Part shown: positions 21,734-30,563 of the stretch, piece by piece
Layout: every line of letters starts with the position of its first letter
Position numbering within the stretch: position 1 is the first letter of the stretch
NCBI GenBank assembly: GCA_041916775.1
Contig: JAYRYZ010000027.1
Coordinates: 8,670 to 72,669 of the forward strand
Length of the DNA stretch: 64,000 nucleotides
Reading direction: 5' to 3'
DNA from: UBA2357 sp041916775
GTDB taxonomy: Bacteria > Pseudomonadota > Gammaproteobacteria > Burkholderiales > Rhodocyclaceae
Notes under the pieces: model-generated
Database searches by the model: none
Seen by the model: only the letters and a program-made list of their open reading frames with translations
What the model was told of the DNA's origin: nothing
Translations under genes and position numbers: made by a program

Positions 21734-23629
21734 TCAGCGGCCGGCGATCGCGGCCTTGATCTGCTCCAGCGTGCTGGGGTCGTCGATGGTGGTGAGGTCG
21801 CCGGCATCGCGGCCTTCGGCCAGCGCCTGGATCGAGCGGCGCAGCATCTTGCCGGAACGGGTCTTGGGCAGGCCGTTGATGAAGTGCACACGCGCCGGGC
21901 GGGCGATCGCGCCGAGGCTCTCGTCCACCTTCTTCATCACTTCCTTCTCGAGCGCGGCGCGCTTCTCGGGCGTATCGACCGTGCTCGAATCCTTGACCAC
22001 CGCAAAAGCCATCGGCATCTGGCCCTTCAGCTCGTCATGCACACCCACCACCGCGACTTCTGCGATCGCCGGGTGGGTCTGCACGGCTTCTTCGATCTCG
22101 CGCGTGCCGAGGCGGTGGCCGGCAACGTTGATGACGTCGTCCATGCGGCCGAGGATGGTGTAATAGCCCTTCTCGTCCTTGATGCCCCAGTCCGACGAGG
22201 AATACACCACCGGATCGGTGAACAGCGTGAAGTAAGTGGACACGAAGCGGTCGTCCTGACCCCACACGGTGGAGAGGCAGCCCGGCGGCAGCGGCGGCAC
22301 GATGCCGACGATGCCCTTTTCGTTGGCGCCGCACTCGCTGCCGTCCTCGCGGAAGATGCGCAGGTCGTAGCCATACACCGGGAAGGCGGGCGAACCGAGC
22401 TTGATCGGGCTCTCTTCGACGCCACGGCAGATCGCCAGCATCGGCCAACCGGTTTCGGTCTGCCAGTAGTTGTCGATGACCGGAATGCCGAGTTCGCTCA
22501 TGATCCACTCGTGCGAGGTCTCATCCAGCGGCTCGCCGGCGAGGAAGAGGTGCTTGAGCGAGGACAGGTCGTACTTCTTGAGGAAGGCCGGGTCCTGCTT
22601 CTTGAGCACACGCACCGCGGTCGGCGCCGAGAACATCACCGTGACCTTGTGCTTCTCGACGATCTGCCACCAGATGCCGGCGTCCGGGCGCAGCGGCGTG
22701 CCTTCGTACATGATGGTAGCCATGCCGGCAAGCAGCGGGCCGTAGATGATGTAGCTGTGGCCGACCACCCAGCCGATGTCGGAGGTCGAGAACATGGTCT
22801 CGCCTTCGCCACCGGTGTAGATGTGCTTCATCGACGCGGTGAGCGCGACCGCGTAGCCGCCGGTGTCGCGCTGCACGCCCTTGGGCTTGCCGGTAGTGCC
22901 GGAGGTGTACAGGATGTAGCTCGGCTCGGAGGACTCCAGCCATACGACCGGCACCTGCGCATCCATGTGCTTTGCGCGCAGCGTGGCGTAATCGACGTCA
23001 CGCCCTTCAACGACCGGGAAGCCCTTGTCGAGACCGCGGTCGATGATCAGCACCTTGGCGGGCGGGAACTCGGCGAGCTTGCAGGCTTCGTCCACCAGGT
23101 GCTTGTAAGGCACCGGCTTGCCGTTGCGCATGCCGGCGTCGGAGCTCACCATCAGCACCGGCTTGGCGTCGTCGATACGGGTGGCGAGCGAGCCGGAGGC
23201 GAAGCCGCCGAACACCACCGAGTGGATCGCGCCGATGCGCGCGCAGGCGAGCATCGCGAAGCAGGCTTCGGCAATCATCGGCATGTAGATCAGCACCCGG
23301 TCGCCCTTCTTGACGCCCAGATCCTGATAGATCGCCGCCATGCGCTCCACCTCGCGCTGCAGCTCGGCGAAGGAGTAGGTCTTCTCCTCGTTGGTCTCGG
23401 TGGAGATGTAGATCAGCGCCTTGTCGTCGGGGCGCTTGGCGGCATGGCGATCCACCGCGTTGAAGCAGAGATTGGTCTCACCGCCCTTGAACCATTTGAC
23501 GAACGGCGGCTTGGAGAAGTCGCAGATCTCGACTGGGGGCTTGTTCCAATGCACGAGGCTGGCCTGTTCGGCCCAGAACTCGTCGCGCTTGTCGATGGAA
23601 CGGCGGTGAAAATCGTTGTACGTGGTCAT
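21734..23629 (-). CDS. prpE: propionate-CoA ligase (PrpE-type)
   Basis: 631 residues, close to the 628 of PrpE and shorter than typical Acs (~650). It has the AMP-binding motif YTSGTTGKPKGVQRDTGG, the adenylation core DNYWQTETGWPM, and the C-terminal acetylatable Lys in LPKTRSGKMLRRS. The SGTTGKPKGVQRD form and the short C terminus favour propionyl- over acetyl-CoA synthetase. It activates propionate through propionyl-AMP. It stands alone, without prpBCD nearby, so a general short-chain acyl-CoA role is possible. Confidence 0.87.
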   Translation of the reverse strand: MTTYNDFHRRSIDKRDEFWAEQASLVHWNKPPVEICDFSKPPFVKWFKGGETNLCFNAVDRHAAKRPDDKALIYISTETNEEKTYSFAELQREVERMAAIYQDLGVKKGDRVLIYMPMIAEACFAMLACARIGAIHSVVFGGFASGSLATRIDDAKPVLMVSSDAGMRNGKPVPYKHLVDEACKLAEFPPAKVLIIDRGLDKGFPVVEGRDVDYATLRAKHMDAQVPVVWLESSEPSYILYTSGTTGKPKGVQRDTGGYAVALTASMKHIYTGGEGETMFSTSDIGWVVGHSYIIYGPLLAGMATIMYEGTPLRPDAGIWWQIVEKHKVTVMFSAPTAVRVLKKQDPAFLKKYDLSSLKHLFLAGEPLDETSHEWIMSELGIPVIDNYWQTETGWPMLAICRGVEESPIKLGSPAFPVYGYDLRIFREDGSECGANEKGIVGIVPPLPPGCLSTVWGQDDRFVSTYFTLFTDPVVYSSSDWGIKDEKGYYTILGRMDDVINVAGHRLGTREIEEAVQTHPAIAEVAVVGVHDELKGQMPMAFAVVKDSSTVDTPEKRAALEKEVMKKVDESLGAIARPARVHFINGLPKTRSGKMLRRSIQALAEGRDAGDLTTIDDPSTLEQIKAAIAGR

Positions 23630-23779
23630 GTGGACATCCTCTCCCGAATATTATTTCCCTGCGATGCGGGCCAACTTCGCCCAGGCACGCCGGCTTTGCC
23701 GGTCACGCCAGCCTTTCCTTACTGCCACACGTGACGACACGTGCGTTTGTTGCGGGCACGATACCTTCCCCCCCCGGGA

Positions 23780-24973
23780 TCAGCTCGTGCTCTTGTCATT
23801 CGCCGTGACGGACACGGCCGGCCGGATTCGCGCAAGCGCTTCCGTTGGCAGGCCACAGCGAAATTCGGATTCTATCAACTGAAACAAGGGCATCAGTCGC
23901 GCGACGATCTCCGGCAGGCGGCCGCGCACATCGTCGGCATCGCCCATGCGCAGACGTAGCAGGACCTGGTCGATGCTCACCGACTGGCGCATGACTCGCT
24001 CGACCATGTCCTCGCTGACGATACCCTTCTCGTTCACGACCCTGTTGCCGCCGGCGGCGGTGCCCTGCGCGGCACGCTGCGCGGCGAGACCGACGAGACG
24101 GCTGACGGTGCTGACGCCATCTGCCGCGGAACCGGCCACACCCGCGGTCACAGAGATGCGGATGCGGTCGTCGCGATACGTCATCACCAGCTTGCGGATG
24201 GCCTTTTGCAGGCGCAAGGCGAAAGCACAGCAGTTGATCGACTCCGCTAGCGGCGACAGGACGGTGAAGCGAGACGGCCCGAGCTGGGCGACGGTGTCCT
24301 CCTGGCGGACCTTGGACGATAGGATGCGCGACAACTTGCGCGCCACCAACTCTGCCACCTTGACACCGTGGCGGTTGGCGAGCGCGTCGAAGTGATCGAT
24401 GTCGATGACCATCGCGGTGATGCCGCCATCGTAGCCGGCGCCTTCGCCGAGCGTCGGCGCATCCCCACCGCTACCATCCCAATTGACGATGGTCTCGCCC
24501 ATCACGTTGGTGACCGAGTCTACCCCCTGCTGCTCCGCCAACGCGGCACGGCTCTCCTCGAGCTCGCGCCGGGCCTGGGCGAGGCGCGACATGGAGTCCA
24601 GCCGCGCGAGGAGCTCCGCCGGGCCGGTGCCCTTGGTGATGAAGTCGTCCGCTCCGAGCTGACGCGCCTTCTCGCGCGCGGCGTCGTCCTCGTCGCCGGA
24701 GATCACGATCACCGGCATGTGCTGGAGGCGCGGCAGGCGCGAGGCGCGGATGCGCTCGAGCAGGCCGTAACCGTCCAGCTGGGGCATTCCGATGTCGGTG
24801 AGTACTACCTCGATCGTCGGATCGACCACCAGTGCCTGCCAGCCGGCCTCACCGTCGGCCTCCTCACGGAACTCGAAACGCCCGCGGATGTGCTTGATGA
24901 TCGAAGCCCGCACCATGCGCGAGTCATCGATGATGAGTACCTTGGGCGGCGTGCGCCCTGCTTGGACGGTCAT
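23780..24973 (-). CDS. response regulator with degenerate GGDEF-like domain
   Basis: 397 residues. The receiver domain (residues ~10-135) is intact: IIDDSRM, phospho-acceptor Asp60 in LTDIGMP, and FITKGTGPAE. It is followed by a GGDEF-fold region recognisable from VIDIDHFDALANRHG. The catalytic GGDEF motif is replaced by QLGPSRFTVL, and the usual DxLTGLxNR becomes DSVTNVMG. Diguanylate cyclase activity is therefore not expected; ligand binding or protein interaction is more likely. It starts 13 bases after the oxidoreductase gene, so the two are probably co-transcribed. Confidence 0.82.
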   Translation of the reverse strand: MTVQAGRTPPKVLIIDDSRMVRASIIKHIRGRFEFREEADGEAGWQALVVDPTIEVVLTDIGMPQLDGYGLLERIRASRLPRLQHMPVIVISGDEDDAAREKARQLGADDFITKGTGPAELLARLDSMSRLAQARRELEESRAALAEQQGVDSVTNVMGETIVNWDGSGGDAPTLGEGAGYDGGITAMVIDIDHFDALANRHGVKVAELVARKLSRILSSKVRQEDTVAQLGPSRFTVLSPLAESINCCAFALRLQKAIRKLVMTYRDDRIRISVTAGVAGSAADGVSTVSRLVGLAAQRAAQGTAAGGNRVVNEKGIVSEDMVERVMRQSVSIDQVLLRLRMGDADDVRGRLPEIVARLMPLFQLIESEFRCGLPTEALARIRPAVSVTANDKSTS

Positions 24974-24986
24974 GCGTGTGGGCCGC

Positions 24987-25985
24987 TCAGGCGCCGATGC
25001 GTACGACGGTACGCCCCTTCACCGCACCCTTGATGAACGCATCGAAGGCCGCCGGCAGTTCGTCGAATGCGATCGTGCGGGTCACCGCGCCGAGATGACG
25101 CGGCTTGAGGTCGGTCGCGAGGCGGTCCCACACCCGCTGACGGGTCGGGAAGCCCATGTAGCCCGAGTCGATGCCGAGCAGACTCACCCCCCGAAGGATG
25201 AACGGGAACACCGTCGTACTGATGTTGAAGCTCGCCGCGTTGCCGATGCTCGCCACCACACCGGCCTGCTTCATCGTCGCCAGCACCCAGTGCAGGATCT
25301 GCCCTCCGACGTTATCCACCGCCCCGGCCCACTCACCGGCTTCCAAAGGGCGCACCTTGTCGAAATCGATCGAGGATCTCAACCGGATGTCGGCAGCACC
25401 GAGCATCTTCAGGTAGTCCGCCTCCTCGGCCTTGCCGGTGAGCGCAACCGTGTGGTACCCCAGTTGCGACAGCATGTCGATCGCGAGCCCACCCACGCCC
25501 CCGGTCGCGCCGGTGACGACGACCGGCCCGTTTGCGGGCGCGAGGCCGTTGTCCTCCATACGCACGACGCCCAGCGCCGCAGTGAAGCCTGCGGTACCGA
25601 GCGCCATGGCCTCGAAGAGATCCAACCCGTCCGGCAGTGGCACCACCCAGCCGGCCGGCACGCGCGCGAACTCAGCATAACCGCCATGATGGGCGACGCC
25701 GATGTCGAAGCTGGTGGCGATCACCTTGTCGCCCACCTTGAAACGTACGTCGGTGCTCTCCACAACCTCGCCGGCGAGGTCGATGCCGCCCACGCACGGG
25801 AAGCGGCGTATGATCTTCCCTGCCCCGGTCGCAGCGAGCGCATCCTTGTAGTTGATGCTGGAGTAATGCACCCGGATCAGTACCTCTCCCGCATCCAGAC
25901 GATCGACCGACAGGGAACCCATGGCAGCGGAAACCTTGCGGCTCTCATCCTGGTTGATCAGAAACGCCTTGAAGGGTGCATTCAC
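24987..25985 (-). CDS. YhdH/AcuI-family quinone/acrylyl-CoA oxidoreductase
   Basis: 332 residues starting at GTG 25985, chosen because a GAGGAGA ribosome site lies just upstream and the product begins MNAPFKAFLIN as in the family. It is a zinc-free MDR protein: the NADPH-binding motif is VTGATGGVGGLAIDML, with GTAGFTAALGVVRME preceding it. YhdH/AcuI reduces acryloyl-CoA to propionyl-CoA with NADPH. prpE on the same strand about 1.4 kb away makes a link to propionyl-CoA metabolism plausible but unproven. Confidence 0.87.
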   Translation of the reverse strand: MNAPFKAFLINQDESRKVSAAMGSLSVDRLDAGEVLIRVHYSSINYKDALAATGAGKIIRRFPCVGGIDLAGEVVESTDVRFKVGDKVIATSFDIGVAHHGGYAEFARVPAGWVVPLPDGLDLFEAMALGTAGFTAALGVVRMEDNGLAPANGPVVVTGATGGVGGLAIDMLSQLGYHTVALTGKAEEADYLKMLGAADIRLRSSIDFDKVRPLEAGEWAGAVDNVGGQILHWVLATMKQAGVVASIGNAASFNISTTVFPFILRGVSLLGIDSGYMGFPTRQRVWDRLATDLKPRHLGAVTRTIAFDELPAAFDAFIKGAVKGRTVVRIGA

Positions 25986-26146
25986 GTGCCAGTCTCCTCG
26001 TCCGAAGCCGCCGCCCGCAGCCCGGGCTTGCGCAATAGCCCGAATTATAGCCAAATCCACAGGCCGGGCCGGGCATTGTAGGTCAGGCACCCAGAATTTA
26101 GCCGTCGCGCGCGCAAGCGCCGCACCACTGCACGGACCTGACTGCG

Positions 26147-27019
26147 ATGCTAGAAACGCCACTTGCCTCGGTTGAAGAATACGTCGCCTACTTTTCCAGC
26201 CAGGATGTCCCCGCGCTGCGCCACACGGTGCGCGAGCTGGATGCGCTGCGCGGGCAGGAAGAGACGGTGAATGGCCGTCAGATCGCGGCCATCGTCATGA
26301 GCGACCCGCTGATGACGATCAAGCTGCTGAACTACCTGCAGACGCACCGCGGCCGCGCCCAGAACCGAGACGTGACCACGATAGACCGGGTCATCATGAT
26401 GATGGGGATCAGCCCCTTCCTGAAGACCTTCGAGAACGTGCCAACCTTGGAAGACCACCTCGCCAAGCAGCCACGTGCCTTGCTGGGGGCACTCAAGGTC
26501 ATTGGCCGTGCGCGCCGTGCCGCACATTACGCACGCGACTGGGCAATTGCCCGCCACGACGTGGATGTGGACGAGATCACCGTCGCCGCGCTGTTGCGCG
26601 AGGCGACCGACATCGTCTGCTGGACTTTCGCCCCGGCGCTTACCCAGCGTGTCTACAACATGCAGGAGATGGACCACAGGCTGCGCAGCAGCGTGGCGCA
26701 GAAGGTGGCATTCGGTGTCACCGAGCGCGACATCCAGATCGGCCTGATCCGTGCCTGGCAGTTACCCGAGTTGCTGAGCGACCTTCTCGATGAAGCGAAC
26801 GCGCACAACCCGCGGGTACGCAACGTGCGCCTCGCGAGCGACTTCGCCCGTCATGTCGCGCGCGGGTGGACGGACGCAGCGCTGCCGGACGACATCGCCG
26901 AGATCGAACGCCTGCTGCACATCGGCCGCGAGCCTCTGCTGCGTCGGCTCGGCGTGCCGCCCGAACACATGGAGCGCTTCATCGCGGGGCCGGACGACCC
27001 CACCGAGATCACGCCCTGA
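26147..27019 (+). CDS. HDOD domain protein
   Basis: 290 residues. Most of the protein matches an HDOD fold: QIAAIVMSDPLMTIKLLNYLQTH, then TTIDRVIMMMGISPFLKTFENVP, and VDEITVAALLREATDIVCWTFAP. HDOD proteins are signalling or regulatory proteins related to HD hydrolases but lacking the metal His-Asp pairs. It is divergent from the oxidoreductase gene. The lemA gene begins 29 bases downstream, suggesting one operon with lemA and the GIDE gene. Confidence 0.82.
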   Translation: MLETPLASVEEYVAYFSSQDVPALRHTVRELDALRGQEETVNGRQIAAIVMSDPLMTIKLLNYLQTHRGRAQNRDVTTIDRVIMMMGISPFLKTFENVPTLEDHLAKQPRALLGALKVIGRARRAAHYARDWAIARHDVDVDEITVAALLREATDIVCWTFAPALTQRVYNMQEMDHRLRSSVAQKVAFGVTERDIQIGLIRAWQLPELLSDLLDEANAHNPRVRNVRLASDFARHVARGWTDAALPDDIAEIERLLHIGREPLLRRLGVPPEHMERFIAGPDDPTEITP

Positions 27020-27048
27020 GCGCCCGCCCAAGTCGCCTGGAATCCGCC

Positions 27049-27627
27049 ATGTCAGTCTCGAACGCGCTGTTGCTCGGCTCGACCGTGCTGGTGCTGCTCT
27101 ACGGAATCATCATCTACAACGGCCTTGTCGCGCTGCGTCATATGGTGGCCAAGGCCTGGTCCAACATCGACGTCCTCCTCAAGCAACGCCACGATGAACT
27201 TCCCAAGCTGGTCGAGGTGTGTCGCCAGTATCGGCATTTCGAACGCGATACGCTGGTGCGCGTCACCGAAGCGCGCAGCCGCGTCGCGGAGGCGCGCGCC
27301 GCGCACGACCTTCCCGCGCTGGACAGCGCCGAGGAGGCGCTGCGTGGTGGCCTCGACCGTATCTTCGTGCTCGCCGAGGCCTATCCTGAGCTACGCGCAA
27401 ACGAGCACTTCATGCAGCTTCAGGTACGCATCACCGCGCTCGAGAACGCGATCGCCGACCGTCGCGAGTGGTACAACGACGCGGTGAACAACCTCAACAC
27501 CCGGATCGAGCAGTTTCCCGACCTGATCGTCGCGCGCCTCATCGGCTACGAAGCGCAGCGCCTCCTGAACTTCTCCGCTGCAGAGAAGGCGGACGTCAGC
27601 ATCGGCTCCCTGTTCTCCTCGCGCTGA
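27049..27627 (+). CDS. LemA family protein
   Basis: 192 residues from the ATG encoding MSVSNALL. One N-terminal transmembrane helix (~5-27) is followed by the LemA signature AKAWSNIDVLLKQRHDELPKL and a helical bundle with YNDAVNNLNTRIEQFPDL near the C terminus. LemA proteins are membrane-anchored, largely extracytoplasmic helical proteins of unknown biochemical role. Placement directly before a GIDE-domain gene (10-base gap) recurs in bacterial genomes. Confidence 0.88.
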   Translation: MSVSNALLLGSTVLVLLYGIIIYNGLVALRHMVAKAWSNIDVLLKQRHDELPKLVEVCRQYRHFERDTLVRVTEARSRVAEARAAHDLPALDSAEEALRGGLDRIFVLAEAYPELRANEHFMQLQVRITALENAIADRREWYNDAVNNLNTRIEQFPDLIVARLIGYEAQRLLNFSAAEKADVSIGSLFSSR

Positions 27628-27637
27628 AGCGGCCGCA

Positions 27638-28534
27638 ATGCTGACTCACCTCAGGCTTGACCCGGTCAATGTCTCCCTGCCGGCCGCACACCTGCTGGTG
27701 CTCGCGCTCGTGGCCGGCGGCGAGCCTGGCCCATGGACCTTGGCCTGCCTCGGGTTGCTGGCAGGGATGAGCCTCTTCGGTTGGCTGCGGACGCTGCGCC
27801 ATGCGCGCCTGATCAGCGACACCCCCACCGCACGCATCGCCTCGGCACCGCAGGGCTATGTGGAACTGCAGGGCCGCGGCAAACCGCTCGACGGTACGCC
27901 GCTGCGTTCGCCTGTGAATGGCCTGCCGCTCTTGTGGTACCGCGTGGTGACCGAGGAAAAGGGCAGCGACGGCAAATGGAAACGGGTGGGCACGGTCGAG
28001 AGCGACCACTCGTTTCAGCTGCACGACGCGAGCGGCGCCTGCGCGGTCGACCCGGAGGGCGCGGAGATGCTCATCCGGCGCCGCGACGTCTACACCCAGG
28101 GCGAACGACGCCAGACGCAGTGGGCGATCATCACAGACGACGCCCTCTACGTGCTGGGCGAATTTGCCACCATGGGCAGCATCGACCATCACGGCGACAG
28201 CCGGGCAGAAGCCGGCGCGCTGCTGACCGCGTGGAAGGCCGACCCGGAATCCCTGCACACGCGCTTCGACCTGAACGGCGACGGCGAGATCGACCTCAGG
28301 GAATGGGCGCTGGCGCGCGCGCAAGCACGCCGCGAGGTGCGCCGGCGCCAAGCGGAGCGGCAGGCCGCCCCCGAACTGCATGTGGTACGCAAACCGACCG
28401 GGCGACTATTCCTCATCTCCGACCTTCCGCCGGATACCATCGCACGCCGCTACCGCGTCGGCGCGCTGGCTTACGCTGCGCTGTTCCTGTGCTGGGTGGG
28501 TACCATCGCCTGGCTGTCGGAGAACCTGCGCTGA
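27638..28534 (+). CDS. GIDE-domain membrane protein with a canonical EF-hand
   Basis: 298 residues. Hydrophobic segments occupy ~14-47 and ~270-292. Between them lies a beta-rich region (YVELQGRGKPLDGTPLRSPV, PLLWYRVVTEEKG) resembling the GIDE domain of MULAN-type proteins. Residues 211-222 (DLNGDGEIDLRE) form a textbook EF-hand loop with Asp1, Asn3, Asp5, Glu7, Asp9 and Glu12 ligands, within a charged helix. Calcium binding is predicted. The function is unknown; it follows lemA by 10 bases. Confidence 0.75.
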   Translation: MLTHLRLDPVNVSLPAAHLLVLALVAGGEPGPWTLACLGLLAGMSLFGWLRTLRHARLISDTPTARIASAPQGYVELQGRGKPLDGTPLRSPVNGLPLLWYRVVTEEKGSDGKWKRVGTVESDHSFQLHDASGACAVDPEGAEMLIRRRDVYTQGERRQTQWAIITDDALYVLGEFATMGSIDHHGDSRAEAGALLTAWKADPESLHTRFDLNGDGEIDLREWALARAQARREVRRRQAERQAAPELHVVRKPTGRLFLISDLPPDTIARRYRVGALAYAALFLCWVGTIAWLSENLR

Positions 28535-28579
28535 CGCAGTCTCCGTAGCAGCCGCGCCGGGTTTTCGGGCACTGGGCAC

Positions 28580-30496
28580 TCAGCCGCCGCTGGCGCGCGT
28601 CTCCAGTTCCTCCCAGCGCAGCATCGCCGCTTCGATCTCGGCCTCGAGCGCCACTGCACGCGCCTGGACGTCCTTCACTTCGGCCGGCGCCTGCTGGTAA
28701 AGCATCGGGTCGCTCAGCCGCGTCTGCAACGCGGCCTGCTCCGCCTCGAGCGCGGCGATGCGCTCCGGCAGCGCCTCGAGCTCGCGCTTCTCGCCGTAGC
28801 TGAGCTTGGCCGGCTTGGCGGCAGCCGTGGCCGCAGGCCTCGCGGCCGATGCGGGACGCTTCGCCTCCTGTGCGCTCGCGTCCTTGCGCGCCTGCTCGCG
28901 CTCGGCCTGCACCCGCTGCCACTCGGCGTAGCCGCCCGCGTACTCGCCCCAACGCCCGTTGCCCTCGGCAGCAATCACCTGGGTCACCACGTTGTCGAGG
29001 AAGGCGCGGTCATGGCTCACCAGGAACAGGGTGCCGTCGTAACCCGCGAGCAAGTCTTCGAGCAGGTCCAGCGTTTCGATGTCGAGGTCGTTGGTCGGCT
29101 CGTCGAGCACCAGCACGTTCGCCGGCCGGGCAAAGAGACGCGCGAGCAGCAGACGGTTGCGCTCGCCGCCGGAGAGCGACTTCACCGGCGAGCGAGCGCG
29201 CTCGGGCGCGAACAGGAAATCGCCGAGGTAGCCGATGACGTGCTTTCGCTCACCGGCGATCTCCACGAAGTCCGAGCCCGGACTGATCACTTCGGTGAGC
29301 GGCAACTCGGGGTCGAGCTGGGTGCGCAGTTGGTCGAAGTAGGCCACTGCCTGGCGTGTGCCCCGCCGCACCTGGCCGGCATCGGGTTGCAGGTCACCGA
29401 GGATGAGCTTCAGCAGGGTGGTCTTGCCGGAACCGTTGGGCCCGATCAGACCGACCCGGTCGCCGCGCATGATGCGGGTGGAGAATTCGCGTACCACCAC
29501 CTTGTCCCCGAAGCGCAGCGACACGTCGCGCAGTTCCGCGACCATGTGACCGCCGCTGTCACCCTTGTCCAGCGCAAGGCGAACATTACCGAGGCGATCG
29601 CGGCGCGCGGCGCGCTCGCGACGCAGCGCCTCCAGCCGCCGCACCCGTCCCTCGTTGCGAGTACGCCGCGCCTCGATGCCCTTGCGGATCCAAACCTCCT
29701 CCTGCGCAAGCAGCTTGTCGAAACGCGCCGCGGCCTTGCCTTCCGCCTCCAGTTCGTCCGCCTTGCGGCGCTGGTAGTCGGCGTAACGGCCGGGGTAGCT
29801 CGCGAGCATGCCGCGGTCGAGCTCGATGATGCGGGTCGCGACGCTGTCGAGGAACACCCGGTCATGGGTGATCACCAGCACCGCGCCGCGAAACTCGCGG
29901 ATCAGCGACTCCAGCCACAAGATACCGTCGAGGTCGAGGTGGTTGGTAGGCTCGTCGAGCAGCAGCAGGTCGGGCTCTGACACCAGCGCGCGCGCCAGCG
30001 CCACGCGCTTGATGCCGCCGCCGGAAAGGCTTCCGACCTGCGCCGAACCATCGAGCGACAAGCGCAGCAGCACCATCTCGACCCGCTGGTTGAGCAGCCA
30101 GGCATCCGCCACTTCGACCTCGTGCTGCAGCGCCTCCAGCCGTGCCAACGCCGGCTGAGACGGGTTCTCGCTCACCGCGACCATCGCGGCGTGGTATTCC
30201 TTCAGGAGGCGCGCCGCCCCGCCGACGCCATCGGCTACAGTTGCGAACACGTCACCATCAAGGGCAAAATCGGGCTCCTGCGGCACGTAGGCCACCTTCA
30301 GGCCGGGTTGCCGCCACACTGTTCCGTCGTCCAGATTGGCCTGCCCCGCCAGGGTGCGCAGCAGGCTGGACTTACCGGACCCATTGCGGCCGATGAGCGC
30401 GACTCGCTCGCCGGCGTCCAGCTGGAACGCGGCACGATCCAGCAAATCCACATGCCCGAAGGCTAGACAGGCGTTCTCGAGAGTGATCAGCGGCAT
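28580..30496 (-). CDS. uup: ABC-F family ATPase Uup
   Basis: 638 residues from the ATG encoding MPLITLENAC. Two ABC domains are present: first GRNGSGKSS / LSGGGIKRVALARAL / LLLDEPTNHLD, second GPNGSGKTT / LSGGERNRLLLARL / LVLDEPTNDLD. A charged linker separates them, and a C-terminal Ala/Lys-rich stretch plus coiled coil (EALPERIAALEAEQAALQTR) matches the Uup DNA-binding C-terminal domain. Uup is a soluble ABC-F protein tied to ribosome function and transposon excision. The longer open frame upstream is not supported. Confidence 0.9.
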   Translation of the reverse strand: MPLITLENACLAFGHVDLLDRAAFQLDAGERVALIGRNGSGKSSLLRTLAGQANLDDGTVWRQPGLKVAYVPQEPDFALDGDVFATVADGVGGAARLLKEYHAAMVAVSENPSQPALARLEALQHEVEVADAWLLNQRVEMVLLRLSLDGSAQVGSLSGGGIKRVALARALVSEPDLLLLDEPTNHLDLDGILWLESLIREFRGAVLVITHDRVFLDSVATRIIELDRGMLASYPGRYADYQRRKADELEAEGKAAARFDKLLAQEEVWIRKGIEARRTRNEGRVRRLEALRRERAARRDRLGNVRLALDKGDSGGHMVAELRDVSLRFGDKVVVREFSTRIMRGDRVGLIGPNGSGKTTLLKLILGDLQPDAGQVRRGTRQAVAYFDQLRTQLDPELPLTEVISPGSDFVEIAGERKHVIGYLGDFLFAPERARSPVKSLSGGERNRLLLARLFARPANVLVLDEPTNDLDIETLDLLEDLLAGYDGTLFLVSHDRAFLDNVVTQVIAAEGNGRWGEYAGGYAEWQRVQAEREQARKDASAQEAKRPASAARPAATAAAKPAKLSYGEKRELEALPERIAALEAEQAALQTRLSDPMLYQQAPAEVKDVQARAVALEAEIEAAMLRWEELETRASGG

Positions 30497-30563
30497 CGGC
30501 GTGTTCCGGGTCGTGTGTGCGAGGCGCGATTCTACCGGTCTGTCGGGCGGCAAGAGGTAGTGA

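Noticed and set aside
21734..23629. Acetyl-CoA synthetase.
   Set aside because: The length and the C-terminal sequence fit PrpE better, although acetate activity cannot be excluded.
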